DNA of 20,196 nt from Facklamia sp964471435 (GTDB taxonomy: Bacteria; Bacillota; Bacilli; Lactobacillales; Aerococcaceae). Under the pieces are notes generated by a model. That model had not been told where the DNA came from. It saw only the letters and a program-made list of their open reading frames with translations, and did no database searches. The DNA lies in contig CAYYGA010000028.1 of the NCBI GenBank assembly GCA_964471435.1, forward strand, positions 1 through 20,196. The letters run 5' to 3'. The translations under genes and the position numbers were made by a program. Positions 5,908 through 14,064 of this stretch are shown here, piece after piece. Each line of letters starts with the position of its first letter. Position 1 is the first letter of the stretch.

Positions 5908-7562
5908 TGAAAAAGATTATAATAGTAGGCGGGGTTGCAGGTGGTATGTCAGCAGCCACCCGTTTAAGACGTTTAATGGATGATGCAGAAATTATTGTTA
6001 TAGAAAAAGGTCCTTATGTCTCTTTTGCAAACTGCGGTTTACCTTATCATGTTTCAGGTGAAATCAGTGAGCGCAGTGAGTTAATTTTACAAACTCCTGA
6101 ATCACTGCAAGCACGCTTTAATTTGGATGTGCGTCCTCACCATGAAGTCGTAGGGATAGATCCAAAGGAGCAAACTATTACAGTCCTTCATGAAGGTAAA
6201 GAGTCTACAGAATCTTATGACAAATTAATTTTATCACCTGGCGCTAAACCATTTATCCCCCCTATCAAAGGCTTAGAAGAGGCGGATAATGTATTCAGTC
6301 TAAGGAATGTGCCTGATCTAGATGATATTATGACACATCTAAAGAATTCTGATCCTAAACAAGCAGTTGTAGTTGGAGCCGGCTTTATCGGCCTCGAAAT
6401 GGCTGAAAGTCTTGCGCTGCGCGGTCTCGAAGTTACCATTGTAGAAATGGCTCCCCATGTTCTTCCTCCTTTAGATGAAGATATGGCTGCTTATGTAGAA
6501 AGAGAATTAAAAACTAAGAATGTCCGTGTGATCACCGGTCAATCAGCCACTAAGTTAAGCGACAACGGACGGTTAGTCGTCCTTGATGATGGAACTGAAA
6601 TTGAAACGGATATAATTATTATGTCAGTCGGAGTTCAGCCGGAGACCAGTTTAGCAAAAGAGGCCGGTATCGAGTTAGGGATGCGCGGCGGAATTTTAGT
6701 AGATGAACATTACCAAACCAATCAACCTAATATTTACGCTGTGGGCGATGCAATTATCGTGAAACAACAAATAACGGGTGAAGACACTATGATTGCACTT
6801 GCTTCCCCTGCCAATCGTCAAGGTCGTCAAGTCGCAGATGTCATTGCAGGCTTAAACCGTAAAAATCAAGGAAGTATCGGAACTGCAATTGTGCGTGTGT
6901 TCGACTTAACCGCTGGTTCAACGGGTTTAAATGAACGCATGGCACGTCAACTTGATCGAGAAATCGGTGTTGTTCATACTGTCAGTAAAGACCATGCAGG
7001 ATATTTCCCGGGTGCAACTAATCTATTTATGAAGCTGATTTTTGACAAAAAGACAGGCGAAATTCTGGGAGCGCAGGGAATAGGTGAAAAAGGAATCGAC
7101 AAACGGATTGATGTGCTGGCGACAGCCATTAAAGGCGGCTTAACTGTTTTTGATTTACCAGAATTAGAATTGACTTATGCCCCGCCATTTGGTGCAGCAA
7201 AAGATGCCGTTAATATGCTGGGGTATGTGGCAAGTAATGTTATGGAAGATCTGACGGAAGTTGTTCAATGGCATGAATTAAAAGACCGCACAGATGCTGG
7301 GGCCCAACTATTAGACCTTCGCACGGACGCTGAACTTTTAATGGGACAATATAAGGATGCCATCCATATACCAGTAGATGAATTACGCGGGCGAATAGAT
7401 GAATTAGACCCAAATAAAGAATATGTTGCAGCTTGTCACAGTGGCTTACGCAGTTACATTGGCGAGCGTATCCTGAAACAGGCAAACTTTAAAGTATCAA
7501 GTTTAGATGGTGGATTTAACCTATACAGTCTTGTAAAACCGGAGGAGATTATACATGTATAA
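5907..7562 (+). CDS. CoA-disulfide / CoA-persulfide reductase with C-terminal rhodanese domain
   Basis: This 551-residue flavoprotein reduces CoA disulfide, CoA persulfide or polysulfide with NAD(P)H, releasing free thiol and sulfide. The FAD site is GGVAGG (8-13), the active-site Cys43 lies in FANCGLPY, the NAD(P)H site is GAGFIG (157-162), the second FAD motif is AVGDA (278-282), and the dimer-interface motif is TYAPPFGAAKD (423-433). A rhodanese domain spans about 450-551 with Cys510 in AACHSGLRS. The fusion and Cys43 match CoADR-RHD / CoAPR enzymes. The GTG start overlaps the previous stop by one base, with GGGAGG upstream; the 3' end overlaps the next gene by eight bases, implying translational coupling. 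Rhodanese Cys510 probably hands sulfur to the FAD/Cys43 site. Its place in a CstR operon indicates persulfide detoxification rather than general CoA redox control. Confidence 0.93.
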   Translation: MKKIIIVGGVAGGMSAATRLRRLMDDAEIIVIEKGPYVSFANCGLPYHVSGEISERSELILQTPESLQARFNLDVRPHHEVVGIDPKEQTITVLHEGKESTESYDKLILSPGAKPFIPPIKGLEEADNVFSLRNVPDLDDIMTHLKNSDPKQAVVVGAGFIGLEMAESLALRGLEVTIVEMAPHVLPPLDEDMAAYVERELKTKNVRVITGQSATKLSDNGRLVVLDDGTEIETDIIIMSVGVQPETSLAKEAGIELGMRGGILVDEHYQTNQPNIYAVGDAIIVKQQITGEDTMIALASPANRQGRQVADVIAGLNRKNQGSIGTAIVRVFDLTAGSTGLNERMARQLDREIGVVHTVSKDHAGYFPGATNLFMKLIFDKKTGEILGAQGIGEKGIDKRIDVLATAIKGGLTVFDLPELELTYAPPFGAAKDAVNMLGYVASNVMEDLTEVVQWHELKDRTDAGAQLLDLRTDAELLMGQYKDAIHIPVDELRGRIDELDPNKEYVAACHSGLRSYIGERILKQANFKVSSLDGGFNLYSLVKPEEIIHV

Positions 7563-7857
7563 AACAATTACTAATGATGAATTACAACAAAAAAGAGAAA
7601 ATGAAGCTTTAAATATTCTAGATGTACGTGAAGCGAATGAGTACACAGAATTTCATATACCCGGAGCTGAAAACCTGCCTTTAAGCGAGATAGAACAAGA
7701 GTTCGAAAAATTAGATAAGAATAAGCACTATCATGTACATTGTAAAGGCGGTAAGCGTTCTGTAAAAGCTTGCGACTTTTTAACTGAAAAAGGCTTTAAT
7801 CTTACCAATATTGAAGGTGGTATTAATGCTTGGAAAGGAGAAGTAACGAGAGGATGA
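7555..7857 (+). CDS. Second single-domain rhodanese
   Basis: A 100-residue rhodanese domain with ILDVREANEY at 21-30, HIPGAENLPLSEI, and active-site loop CKGGKRS starting at Cys63. GGINAW marks the C-terminal end of the fold. The basic loop differs from the CQSGVRS loop of the first rhodanese, so the two may prefer different persulfide donors or acceptors. A second Cys (73) lies ten residues after the catalytic one. GGAGG lies nine bases before the ATG. The gene overlaps the reductase by eight bases and its TGA overlaps the cstR ATG (ATGA), so all four genes are tightly coupled. Confidence 0.92.
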   Translation: MYKTITNDELQQKRENEALNILDVREANEYTEFHIPGAENLPLSEIEQEFEKLDKNKHYHVHCKGGKRSVKACDFLTEKGFNLTNIEGGINAWKGEVTRG

Positions 7858-8111
7858 AATGCGATGTAAATATCCAAAATCGCCTCAAACGAGCAGAAGG
7901 ACAAATGCGGGGAATCCAGAAAATGATTGAAGATGAAAAGGACTGTGTAGATATTGTCACTCAATTAAGTGCAGTTCGTTCCAGCATTGACCGAATTATG
8001 GGTATTATTGTTGCTGAAAACCTAAAAGACTGTTTGCTTAATCCGGAACAGGATCCGAACAAACAACAAGATAAAATTGACCAAGCTGTTCAGTTAATTG
8101 TAAAGAAATAA
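7854..8111 (+). CDS. cstR: CstR-type persulfide-sensing repressor
   Basis: This 85-residue, all-helical CsoR-family protein reads IQNRLKRAEGQMRGIQKMI, then KDCVDIVTQLSA and MGIIVAENLKDC. Counting from ATG 7854, the two family cysteines fall at 31 and 60, the positions reported for Staphylococcus aureus CstR. The copper ligand His of CsoR is replaced by Asn56 in AENLKDC, so it should sense sulfane sulfur by forming a Cys31-Cys60' polysulfide bridge rather than bind copper. A longer in-frame start at 7830 adds residues not seen in the family; ATG 7854 overlaps the previous stop. Cys3 is extra. Being last in the operon behind the palindrome 5552-5567, it should repress itself and the three sulfurtransferase genes until persulfides accumulate. 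Confidence 0.93.
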   Translation: MKCDVNIQNRLKRAEGQMRGIQKMIEDEKDCVDIVTQLSAVRSSIDRIMGIIVAENLKDCLLNPEQDPNKQQDKIDQAVQLIVKK

Positions 8112-8116
8112 CTTCT

Positions 8117-8162
8117 TAAAAACACGCCCCGGTAGACTATCAAGAGTCAACCAGGGCGTGTT
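8117..8162. terminator. Strong hairpin terminator between convergent operons
   Basis: AACACGCCC (8121-8129) pairs with GGGCGTGTT (8154-8162). Inner stems GGT/ACC and GACT/AGTC (loop ATCAAG) follow after single mismatches. The T run follows the hairpin on the minus strand, so it mainly terminates the nucleoside operon. On the plus strand it is followed by only TTAAAT, but may still end the cstR transcript. Confidence 0.85.
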
Positions 8163-8190
8163 AAATATTACTTGAATGAATAAAGGCATC

Positions 8191-9084
8191 TTATTTATAA
8201 GACTGCAGTTCTTCTTTAGTTGGAATGGAAGGGGCTGCCCCTTCTCTTGAGACTGTGATAGAAGCAGCACGACTTGCTTTATCTAAAGCTAGCTCAATCC
8301 CTTCATTATCTAAAAGGGAAGCAATAAAGTAACCGGTAAATGTGTCTCCTGCTCCTGTTGTGTCCACAACCTTTGTTTCATAAATACCTTGTCGGTATAA
8401 TTTCCCTTTTGAATAACAGACAGAACCTTCCGCTCCTAGTGTAAGAACAAAGCTTGCTTGAGGGAAAGCTTTTTGTAAATTGGCTAAGATAAGTTCCTCA
8501 TCCAAAGTATTCATATTTGTTATTTGCATGGCTTCAATTTCATTCACCATAAACCAAGAAACTTTATCCAGCGGTAGTTGTAAAATAGCTGGGTCAAATG
8601 GAGATGGGTTAAATACTATCGTCATCTTCCGTTCATAAGCTTGATTGATAATATATTCCAGTTCATTGACTTCATTTTGAATGAGCAGCATATCGCCTTC
8701 ATTAAACTCTTTAAAAACATCTGCCACATATTCTTTAGTAAGTGAAAAGTTAGTGCCAGGGGATAAAATAATACTATTTTGGCCCGTCTTATCCACTTGA
8801 ATAATAGTATGTCCGCTTTTTCCTTCTAAGCGGTTTAAAAGACTAACATCTACGTCTGCTTCTGCTAAAGCTTCTTCTAACATCTGTCCATCTTCCCCAA
8901 TGGCACCCGCATGGTATACTTTTCGCCCCGCTCTGGCAAGAGCAAGCGATTGGTTTAAACCTTTTCCGCCCAAATGTTCTGCTTGTTTGGTTGAGGAGAT
9001 GGTTTCTCCCGGAGTTACAATCCGTGGTACTGAATAGACACGATCAATATTTAAAGATCCAAAATTTAAAATTTTACCACTCAT
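8191..9084 (-). CDS. PfkB-family kinase, ribokinase-like
   Basis: This 297-residue sugar kinase has GSLNID at the N-terminus (Asp14 expected to bind sugar), GGKGLNQ (39-45), NEIEA (181-185) and the anion-hole/catalytic motif DTTGAGDTFTGYF with Asp247. This arrangement is that of ribokinase, which phosphorylates ribose to ribose 5-phosphate with ATP in the cytoplasm. A start at 9138 is open but adds 18 unrelated residues and overlaps the upstream gene. ATG 9082-9084, with AAGGGG nine bases upstream, gives the family-typical MSGKILNFGS. It is the last gene of the nucleoside operon and logically takes ribose released by the nucleoside hydrolase. A nucleoside or pseudouridine kinase of the same family cannot be excluded. 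Confidence 0.88.
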   Translation of the reverse strand: MSGKILNFGSLNIDRVYSVPRIVTPGETISSTKQAEHLGGKGLNQSLALARAGRKVYHAGAIGEDGQMLEEALAEADVDVSLLNRLEGKSGHTIIQVDKTGQNSIILSPGTNFSLTKEYVADVFKEFNEGDMLLIQNEVNELEYIINQAYERKMTIVFNPSPFDPAILQLPLDKVSWFMVNEIEAMQITNMNTLDEELILANLQKAFPQASFVLTLGAEGSVCYSKGKLYRQGIYETKVVDTTGAGDTFTGYFIASLLDNEGIELALDKASRAASITVSREGAAPSIPTKEELQSYK

Positions 9085-9119
9085 AAATATTAACCCCTTT
9101 CCATATAACCATCCATCAT

Positions 9120-9866
9120 TTAAGCGTTGGCGGTCCAATCAATCAATTGTTTCCATAATTTTGGATAATGTTCCCATTCACAAAACTCTTTAGGAGCCCA
9201 GTGCGGCGCGCAGTCCGAGGTAAACACTGATACGCGACCTTTTCCTGCTTCATTAACGGCAATTAAAGGATTATCTCCTATCTTGGCTAAAAGGTCAGCC
9301 TCTTCTTTTATAATGGTTTTATTATAACCTAAGAAATGAGGCCAGTCTGTAGGAAGCCCTTCTAAAATCTCATGGTCAGCTACAATTTCAGCTTTAATTC
9401 CTTCAGGATGTTCTTCACGGTCATCCATTTGTAAGACTTGAACTGGCAATACATCTTGCACAGGTGTATTATACCAGCGTCCTTTCCCATCAATACCCGC
9501 AAAAGTCATATAGCCGCCAATCATACATAAACCGCCGCCGTTTTTAACATAGTCGGCAATCAATTGAGTTCTATTTGTTACAGTTTCACTTCTTACAAAC
9601 GTTGCATCAGAAAGTAGGAGGGTGTTTGAGCCGATATCTGATAAAATCACAACATCATATTGTTCCAACTCTTCCATTTCAAAAGGGAATGAATTTTGAG
9701 CAACATGGTTCGGCATGTAGTCTACAGTATAGCCTGCTTCTTCCAAGGCAGATTTCAGCCATTTTTCTCCTGAATCATAAGAAGAAGTGTAGAAAGTATC
9801 AAACCCCTTTACATGCACCTCATATTTAAACCACGATTCTCCTACTAGTAATACCTTTTTGCTCAT
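9120..9866 (-). CDS. GATase1-like / ThuA-like protein of unknown reaction
   Basis: This 248-residue protein resembles the glutamine-amidotransferase-like family formerly called DUF1355. It has KVLLVGESW at the N-terminus, YDVVILSDIGSNT (70-82), GGGLCMIGGYMTFAGIDGKGRW (split motif at 110-131) and TPVQDVLPV (134-142). Cys114 sits at the nucleophile-elbow position, but I recall relatives having a hydrophobic residue there. The His/Glu pair of true class I amidotransferases is not obvious, so glutaminase activity is doubtful. ATG 9866 shares its A with the preceding TAA, and AAGGAAGAG lies upstream; the 9884 start adds six residues only. It is translationally coupled to the M20 gene, which suggests they act in one pathway. 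No substrate is known to me. Confidence 0.8.
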   Translation of the reverse strand: MSKKVLLVGESWFKYEVHVKGFDTFYTSSYDSGEKWLKSALEEAGYTVDYMPNHVAQNSFPFEMEELEQYDVVILSDIGSNTLLLSDATFVRSETVTNRTQLIADYVKNGGGLCMIGGYMTFAGIDGKGRWYNTPVQDVLPVQVLQMDDREEHPEGIKAEIVADHEILEGLPTDWPHFLGYNKTIIKEEADLLAKIGDNPLIAVNEAGKGRVSVFTSDCAPHWAPKEFCEWEHYPKLWKQLIDWTANA

Positions 9867-11143
9867 TAAACTCTTCCTTTCCAATTTAAAATTAATTCAG
9901 CATAAATTAATATTGCATCAAAAAATTGTTGAATCTCAACATATTCATTGGGAGCGTGACATTCTTCTAAACGCCCGGGACCGTATTGAATGGTTGGGAC
10001 ATCCAGTATATTGCGCCAAATTCTTGAATCACAGCCTGCCGGTGAGCCGGTTACGGTCACTTCTTTATCTAAAGCAGACTGATAAGCGGTTTTAAAGTGT
10101 TGAACCAGTTTATCTTCTTCGTCCATTTCATAACCACCACCGCTTTGGAAAATGGTGACTTTAGGTGGATTTTCTTTCAACCAGTCATCACTTTGCACCA
10201 CCGCATCAACCGCTTGTTCGATTTCTGACTTCACTGACTCATAAGACATGGTTTTTGGATGGTAGTGAATACACATTTCTGTTAAGCAATACCCTGCAAC
10301 CGTGGCACCGGATGTGCCGCCTTGTATAACACCAAAGTTAACATTGGGAGGCGGTAATAAAGGATGTTTATAATTAAACAGCCAGTCATACTCCACCGCT
10401 CTTAAACGTTCAAGTATCAGAGATATTTTATCAATTGCACTGACGCCCAGCCATTTGGAGCCGGAATGGTGCGCCTTACCTTCTACTTCAATTCTAAAAA
10501 AGATAAAGCCCATATGCGCTAGAATTAAATCATAGTTGGATGGTTCACAGACAACCACGCCGTTCACTTTATCATTGACAAGTGCAGCCTGAATCGATCC
10601 ATTACCGCCGCCTTCTTCATCTACTACTGATGTTATCTGCACATTAACCGGCAGGTCAATTCCTGCATCTTGAATCAATTTAACTGCCAGAATACTGGCC
10701 ATTAAACCGGATTTCATATCAGCAGCGCCTAAGCCGATTAAGTTACCGTCTTTTTCGGTGGGTGTATGAGGATCGGTCTGCCATAAATGTGAAGGACCAG
10801 GTGTCATGGTATCAATATGACTGTTAAACATTAAGGTTTCACTTTCATCTGCTCCTTTAAAGGTCGCATAGACATTATAGCGATCATCATAATTATGGCC
10901 GGGGTTGCCTTCATTGTATTCTTCGATGGCCTGTTGAATGAAACTTTCTTTCATCTGGTCTCTTTCAATCGACTCAGCGCCAATTTTTTCCATCAATTGA
11001 ATCAGATACTCCTGGCCGGCTGCCTCGTAGCCTCCTTCAATCCCCTGGCCGATATGCCGGGTATCAATAGCGATTAATTCTTTTAAGTAATCTAAATATT
11101 CTGGGCTTTTCTGACTTAAGGTTTCTTTAAGCTTATTCACCAT
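9866..11143 (-). CDS. M20-family metallohydrolase (ArgE/DapE/ACY1-type deacylase or amidohydrolase)
   Basis: This 425-residue enzyme has a full co-catalytic zinc site: His109 and Asp111 (NSHIDT), Asp142 (GAADMKSG), catalytic base Glu176 with zinc ligand Glu177 (VDEEGGG), Glu200 (CEPS) and His396 (ECHAPNE). The inserted dimerisation domain spans about 210-325. Family members cleave N-acyl amino acids, di- and tripeptides, or ureido/carbamoyl compounds. The start overlaps the nucleoside hydrolase by 11 bases, with AAGG about ten bases upstream. Placement between nucleoside hydrolase and GATase1-like genes is unusual for a peptide or arginine enzyme. It suggests an amide or ureido bond in a nucleoside-derived substrate; that is inference. 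Automated labels such as acetylornithine deacetylase would be unsafe: there are no arginine genes here. Confidence 0.87.
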   Translation of the reverse strand: MVNKLKETLSQKSPEYLDYLKELIAIDTRHIGQGIEGGYEAAGQEYLIQLMEKIGAESIERDQMKESFIQQAIEEYNEGNPGHNYDDRYNVYATFKGADESETLMFNSHIDTMTPGPSHLWQTDPHTPTEKDGNLIGLGAADMKSGLMASILAVKLIQDAGIDLPVNVQITSVVDEEGGGNGSIQAALVNDKVNGVVVCEPSNYDLILAHMGFIFFRIEVEGKAHHSGSKWLGVSAIDKISLILERLRAVEYDWLFNYKHPLLPPPNVNFGVIQGGTSGATVAGYCLTEMCIHYHPKTMSYESVKSEIEQAVDAVVQSDDWLKENPPKVTIFQSGGGYEMDEEDKLVQHFKTAYQSALDKEVTVTGSPAGCDSRIWRNILDVPTIQYGPGRLEECHAPNEYVEIQQFFDAILIYAELILNWKGRV

Positions 11144-12068
11144 AATTTCTAATGCCTTCTTCTACAATATCCCAATACTTTTCAATATCAACTTCCAAGG
11201 CTACTTCAGAATTCTTCACTCCACCTACCATCCCAAAGTAGTCACAATTTGTTCTTCCGTAACTTTGTTCTGATTTTGTATCAATTTGAACATTCATTTT
11301 ACGTACTTCCAAGACAGTTGGATCCATCAGATAAGCAATCGTTAATGGATCATGTAAAGGTCCGCCATCCCAGCCGAATACTTCTTTTTGAGACTTATTG
11401 AAAAATTCCATCAAATCGACAAATAAGGAAGCAGCCTTGTTATCAATCTTGCTCATTCGCTCAATCACACTTGGATAAACCAATACTTTACGCGTCACAT
11501 CCAGACCCACCATGACTACATTAATACCTGAATTAAAGACAATAGAAGCTGCTTCTGCATCCACTAAAATATTAAATTCAGCAGCTGGTGTGACGTTTCC
11601 ATGTTGGAAAGAACCGCCCATAATCACAATTTCTTCCAAATTTTCTTTAATCTTAGGATTCATTTTTAAAGCTAATGCAAGGTTAGTAAGTGGACCTGTA
11701 GCCACCAAAGTAACAGGTTGATCACTTTTAAGAACCGCATCAATAATAAAATTAACCGCATGTTCTTCTTCAACTTGACGAGTTAATGGGTCAAATACCG
11801 GCCCATCTAATCCTGTCTCACCATGGATATCATCCGCGATTCGTTGTTTTGGTCTCACTAACGGTTCTGCACTGCCCGCATAGACTTTAGTGTCCAATTC
11901 TAAATATTGGCAGACATTTAATGCATTTTTAACGGTCTTTTCTAAGGTTTGATTCCCTGCAACTACTGTTATACCCAACAAATCAATTTTTTCACTTTTT
12001 CCAGCTAACATAATTCCAATGGCATCATCATGCCCTGGATCACAGTCTAAAATAATTCTTCTAACCAC
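11133..12068 (-). CDS. Ribonucleoside hydrolase (IU-nucleoside hydrolase family)
   Basis: This 311-residue enzyme hydrolyses the N-glycosidic bond of ribonucleosides to base plus ribose. The calcium-site motif DCDPGHDD covers residues 8-15 (Asp10, Asp14, Asp15). Further active-site elements are Thr124 in VATGPLTN, EFN at 164-166, and HD at 239-240 in GGPLHDPLT. His82 in DIHGETG with His239 is the pattern of the RihA/RihB-like group I enzymes, which often prefer pyrimidine nucleosides; specificity here is not certain. The GTG start follows AGGAGG. It lies 11 bases after the permease stop and overlaps the M20 gene by 11 bases. It is cytoplasmic, with no signal peptide, so it acts after import by the adjacent ABC transporter. 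Confidence 0.93.
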   Translation of the reverse strand: MVRRIILDCDPGHDDAIGIMLAGKSEKIDLLGITVVAGNQTLEKTVKNALNVCQYLELDTKVYAGSAEPLVRPKQRIADDIHGETGLDGPVFDPLTRQVEEEHAVNFIIDAVLKSDQPVTLVATGPLTNLALALKMNPKIKENLEEIVIMGGSFQHGNVTPAAEFNILVDAEAASIVFNSGINVVMVGLDVTRKVLVYPSVIERMSKIDNKAASLFVDLMEFFNKSQKEVFGWDGGPLHDPLTIAYLMDPTVLEVRKMNVQIDTKSEQSYGRTNCDYFGMVGGVKNSEVALEVDIEKYWDIVEEGIRNYGE

Positions 12069-12079
12069 TTATTTACCTC

Positions 12080-13006
12080 CTAGTTTAAAGCACTCATTCT
12101 CTTCTGATCTTGATGTTTTTTATTAATCATCGAGATCGCTAAAACAAGAATTGTAACAAGATACGGCATCATCAATACAATTTGTGAAGGCAACCCATAT
12201 GCCTGCAGACGCGCGCCAATTGAATCAGCAAAGCCAAACACCAAGCAACCGATGACAGTTAAGACAGGATGTGCCCGGCCAAAGAACATGGCTGCTACAC
12301 CCATAAACCCTCTGGAGTTGGTCATATTTTCAGTAAAGAGGTTGGAATAACCTAAGGAAAGGTGAGCCCCTGCCAAACCACCAACCACACCTGAAATAAG
12401 GAGTACTTGATATTTAATGGCTCTGACATTGATACCTGCTGAAGCTACTGCCACTTCATGAGCCCCCGTTGATCGGATTCTCAAGCCCCAAACGGTCCGG
12501 TATAACATATAAGTCAATCCGATAATTAAAAGGATAACCAGCCACTCCGTTAAAGCCCAATTATTGAAGAGAGTATTGAGCGTCGTTCCCGGTTGTAAAA
12601 AGGGAAGCTCGACTCTTGGGATAGATTGAATAGCCGGATCAGAGAAGGTCCCCTGCCTGCCTAATACTGAATTCAGTAAAAACTTTGTAAAGGCAATCGC
12701 AAATAAATTAATCGCCATGCCAATTGCTGTAATATCCGCATCAAACTCAATCGTTCCTACTGCCATAATTCCTGCCATGATCATCCCTGCTAACATAGCT
12801 GCCACAACTCCTGCTATCCAGCTGCCGGTTAAATAACTGGTCGCTACAGCTGTAAAAGCACCCATTAACATAATACCTTCTGTACCGATATTTAAGATGT
12901 TTGCCTGCTGAGTAATGGCCGCACATAAAGCAGCATAGATAAGCGGAGTTGCCGAACGCCAAGTAGCGTACATTAGACTTGCATTAAAGATATTTCCAAA
13001 TTCCAT
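12080..13006 (-). CDS. nupQ: Nucleoside ABC transporter permease (NupQ/YufQ-like)
   Basis: A 308-residue integral membrane protein of the BPD_transp_2 family (branched-chain amino-acid/ribose/nucleoside type), with about eight to ten hydrophobic segments. Typical motifs are ATPLIYAALCAAITQQANILNIG split over residues 18-40, GTEGIMLMGAF, and a late G-I-N-V-R-A-I-K-Y segment predicted to contact the ATPase. GGAGG lies upstream of ATG 13004-13006. It begins two bases after the preceding permease, so the pair is co-translated and should form the heterodimeric channel. Gene order binding protein, ATPase, permease, permease equals nupNOPQ of Bacillus subtilis. Confidence 0.9.
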   Translation of the reverse strand: MEFGNIFNASLMYATWRSATPLIYAALCAAITQQANILNIGTEGIMLMGAFTAVATSYLTGSWIAGVVAAMLAGMIMAGIMAVGTIEFDADITAIGMAINLFAIAFTKFLLNSVLGRQGTFSDPAIQSIPRVELPFLQPGTTLNTLFNNWALTEWLVILLIIGLTYMLYRTVWGLRIRSTGAHEVAVASAGINVRAIKYQVLLISGVVGGLAGAHLSLGYSNLFTENMTNSRGFMGVAAMFFGRAHPVLTVIGCLVFGFADSIGARLQAYGLPSQIVLMMPYLVTILVLAISMINKKHQDQKRMSALN

Positions 13007-13008
13007 TT

Positions 13009-14064
13009 TTATACCTCCGCTTTCTTTTTCTTAGATCTTCTAAGCTGAGTACGTTCTCTGAAATATAAAAGTCCTTCCATACAAGCAATTAGAATAAAGA
13101 TTGCTGTAATCGTATCGACAATTGATTTTGGCACATTGGTCATCTGCTGCATACCCAAACCGCCGATGTTTAAAACAGCTAAAAAGAAGGCCATAAAAGG
13201 CACAGCTGCCAGATTATTTTTAACAATTAAAGAAGCCAGCATTCCATTGGTTCCAAGACCCACCGCAAAGTTATTTAAGAAGACACCATGAACGCCTAAC
13301 ACTTCAATTGTTCCTGCAATCCCACCTAAAGCACCACTTAACATCATGGCATAAAGCACCATTTTTTTAGGCTCCATCCCAGCATACTCTGCATTGAAGA
13401 GGTTGGTTCCGGTGAATTCTAATTTCATACCAAACTTTGACCGTCTCAAATAGATAAAAAGAAGAACCGCAATCCCAAGTGCAATAAACAAACCGGCGTT
13501 GGCATTACTAGGAGCAAGGATTTTAGGTAAAGTTACCGTTACAGGGTGGGATTGTGAAACCGTCCCTCCCGAGCTCATCGGTCCACTAACGAAAAACTGC
13601 GTGATATATAAAGCCACCATATTGGCTAAAATAGTTACAGTTACTTCGTTGACATCATAATAAACTTTAAGTAAGGCAGGGATTAAGGACCATAAAGCGC
13701 CTGTAAGTGTCGCCCCTAGAAAGCATGCGAGAATTAACAAAGGTGCGGGAAGAAAATCCCAATTAATTCCAATATAAGCCGCCACTAATCCGCCAAGAAA
13801 TACACACCCTTCTACCCCTACGTTAAATGCTCCTGCTTTTGCTGCAACGGCAAAGGCCAGTGAAGTTAAAAGTAAGGGTGTAAAAGCAGCCAGTGTAGTT
13901 CCGACTCTTAGTCGGGTTCCAAAGGCGCCTTCCAGCAGGGCTTGGTAAGCTTCAAGCGGATTTTCACCTATAAATAAAATAAAAAGCGCACCAATTAATA
14001 GGGAAATAACAATGGTCATTGCAATTCTTAAAATAAACTTTACTGTATCGTGCTTTCTAGTCAT
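13009..14064 (-). CDS. nupP: Nucleoside ABC transporter permease (NupP/YufP-like)
   Basis: A 351-residue membrane protein with multiple hydrophobic helices. Family motifs include PLLLTSLAFAVAAKAGAFNVG (split at 59-79), VEGCVFLGGLVAAYIG, and NLFNAEYAGMEPKKMVLYAM, the cytoplasmic loop that should dock on the ATPase. A basic tail (RTQLRRSKKKK) ends the protein inside the cell. The start overlaps the ATPase gene by eight bases, and its 3' end is two bases before the NupQ-like gene. It partners with NupQ to form the nucleoside channel. Confidence 0.9.
   Translation of the reverse strand: MTRKHDTVKFILRIAMTIVISLLIGALFILFIGENPLEAYQALLEGAFGTRLRVGTTLAAFTPLLLTSLAFAVAAKAGAFNVGVEGCVFLGGLVAAYIGINWDFLPAPLLILACFLGATLTGALWSLIPALLKVYYDVNEVTVTILANMVALYITQFFVSGPMSSGGTVSQSHPVTVTLPKILAPSNANAGLFIALGIAVLLFIYLRRSKFGMKLEFTGTNLFNAEYAGMEPKKMVLYAMMLSGALGGIAGTIEVLGVHGVFLNNFAVGLGTNGMLASLIVKNNLAAVPFMAFFLAVLNIGGLGMQQMTNVPKSIVDTITAIFILIACMEGLLYFRERTQLRRSKKKKAEV

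Noticed and set aside
9085..9138. Longer kinase start at 9138
   Set aside because: The extra 18 residues are unrelated to ribokinases and overlap the upstream gene; ATG 9084 has AAGGGG upstream.
9866..11143. Naming the M20 enzyme ArgE, DapE or PepV
   Set aside because: The zinc site is shared by the whole family; neither the context nor distinctive residues support a specific substrate.
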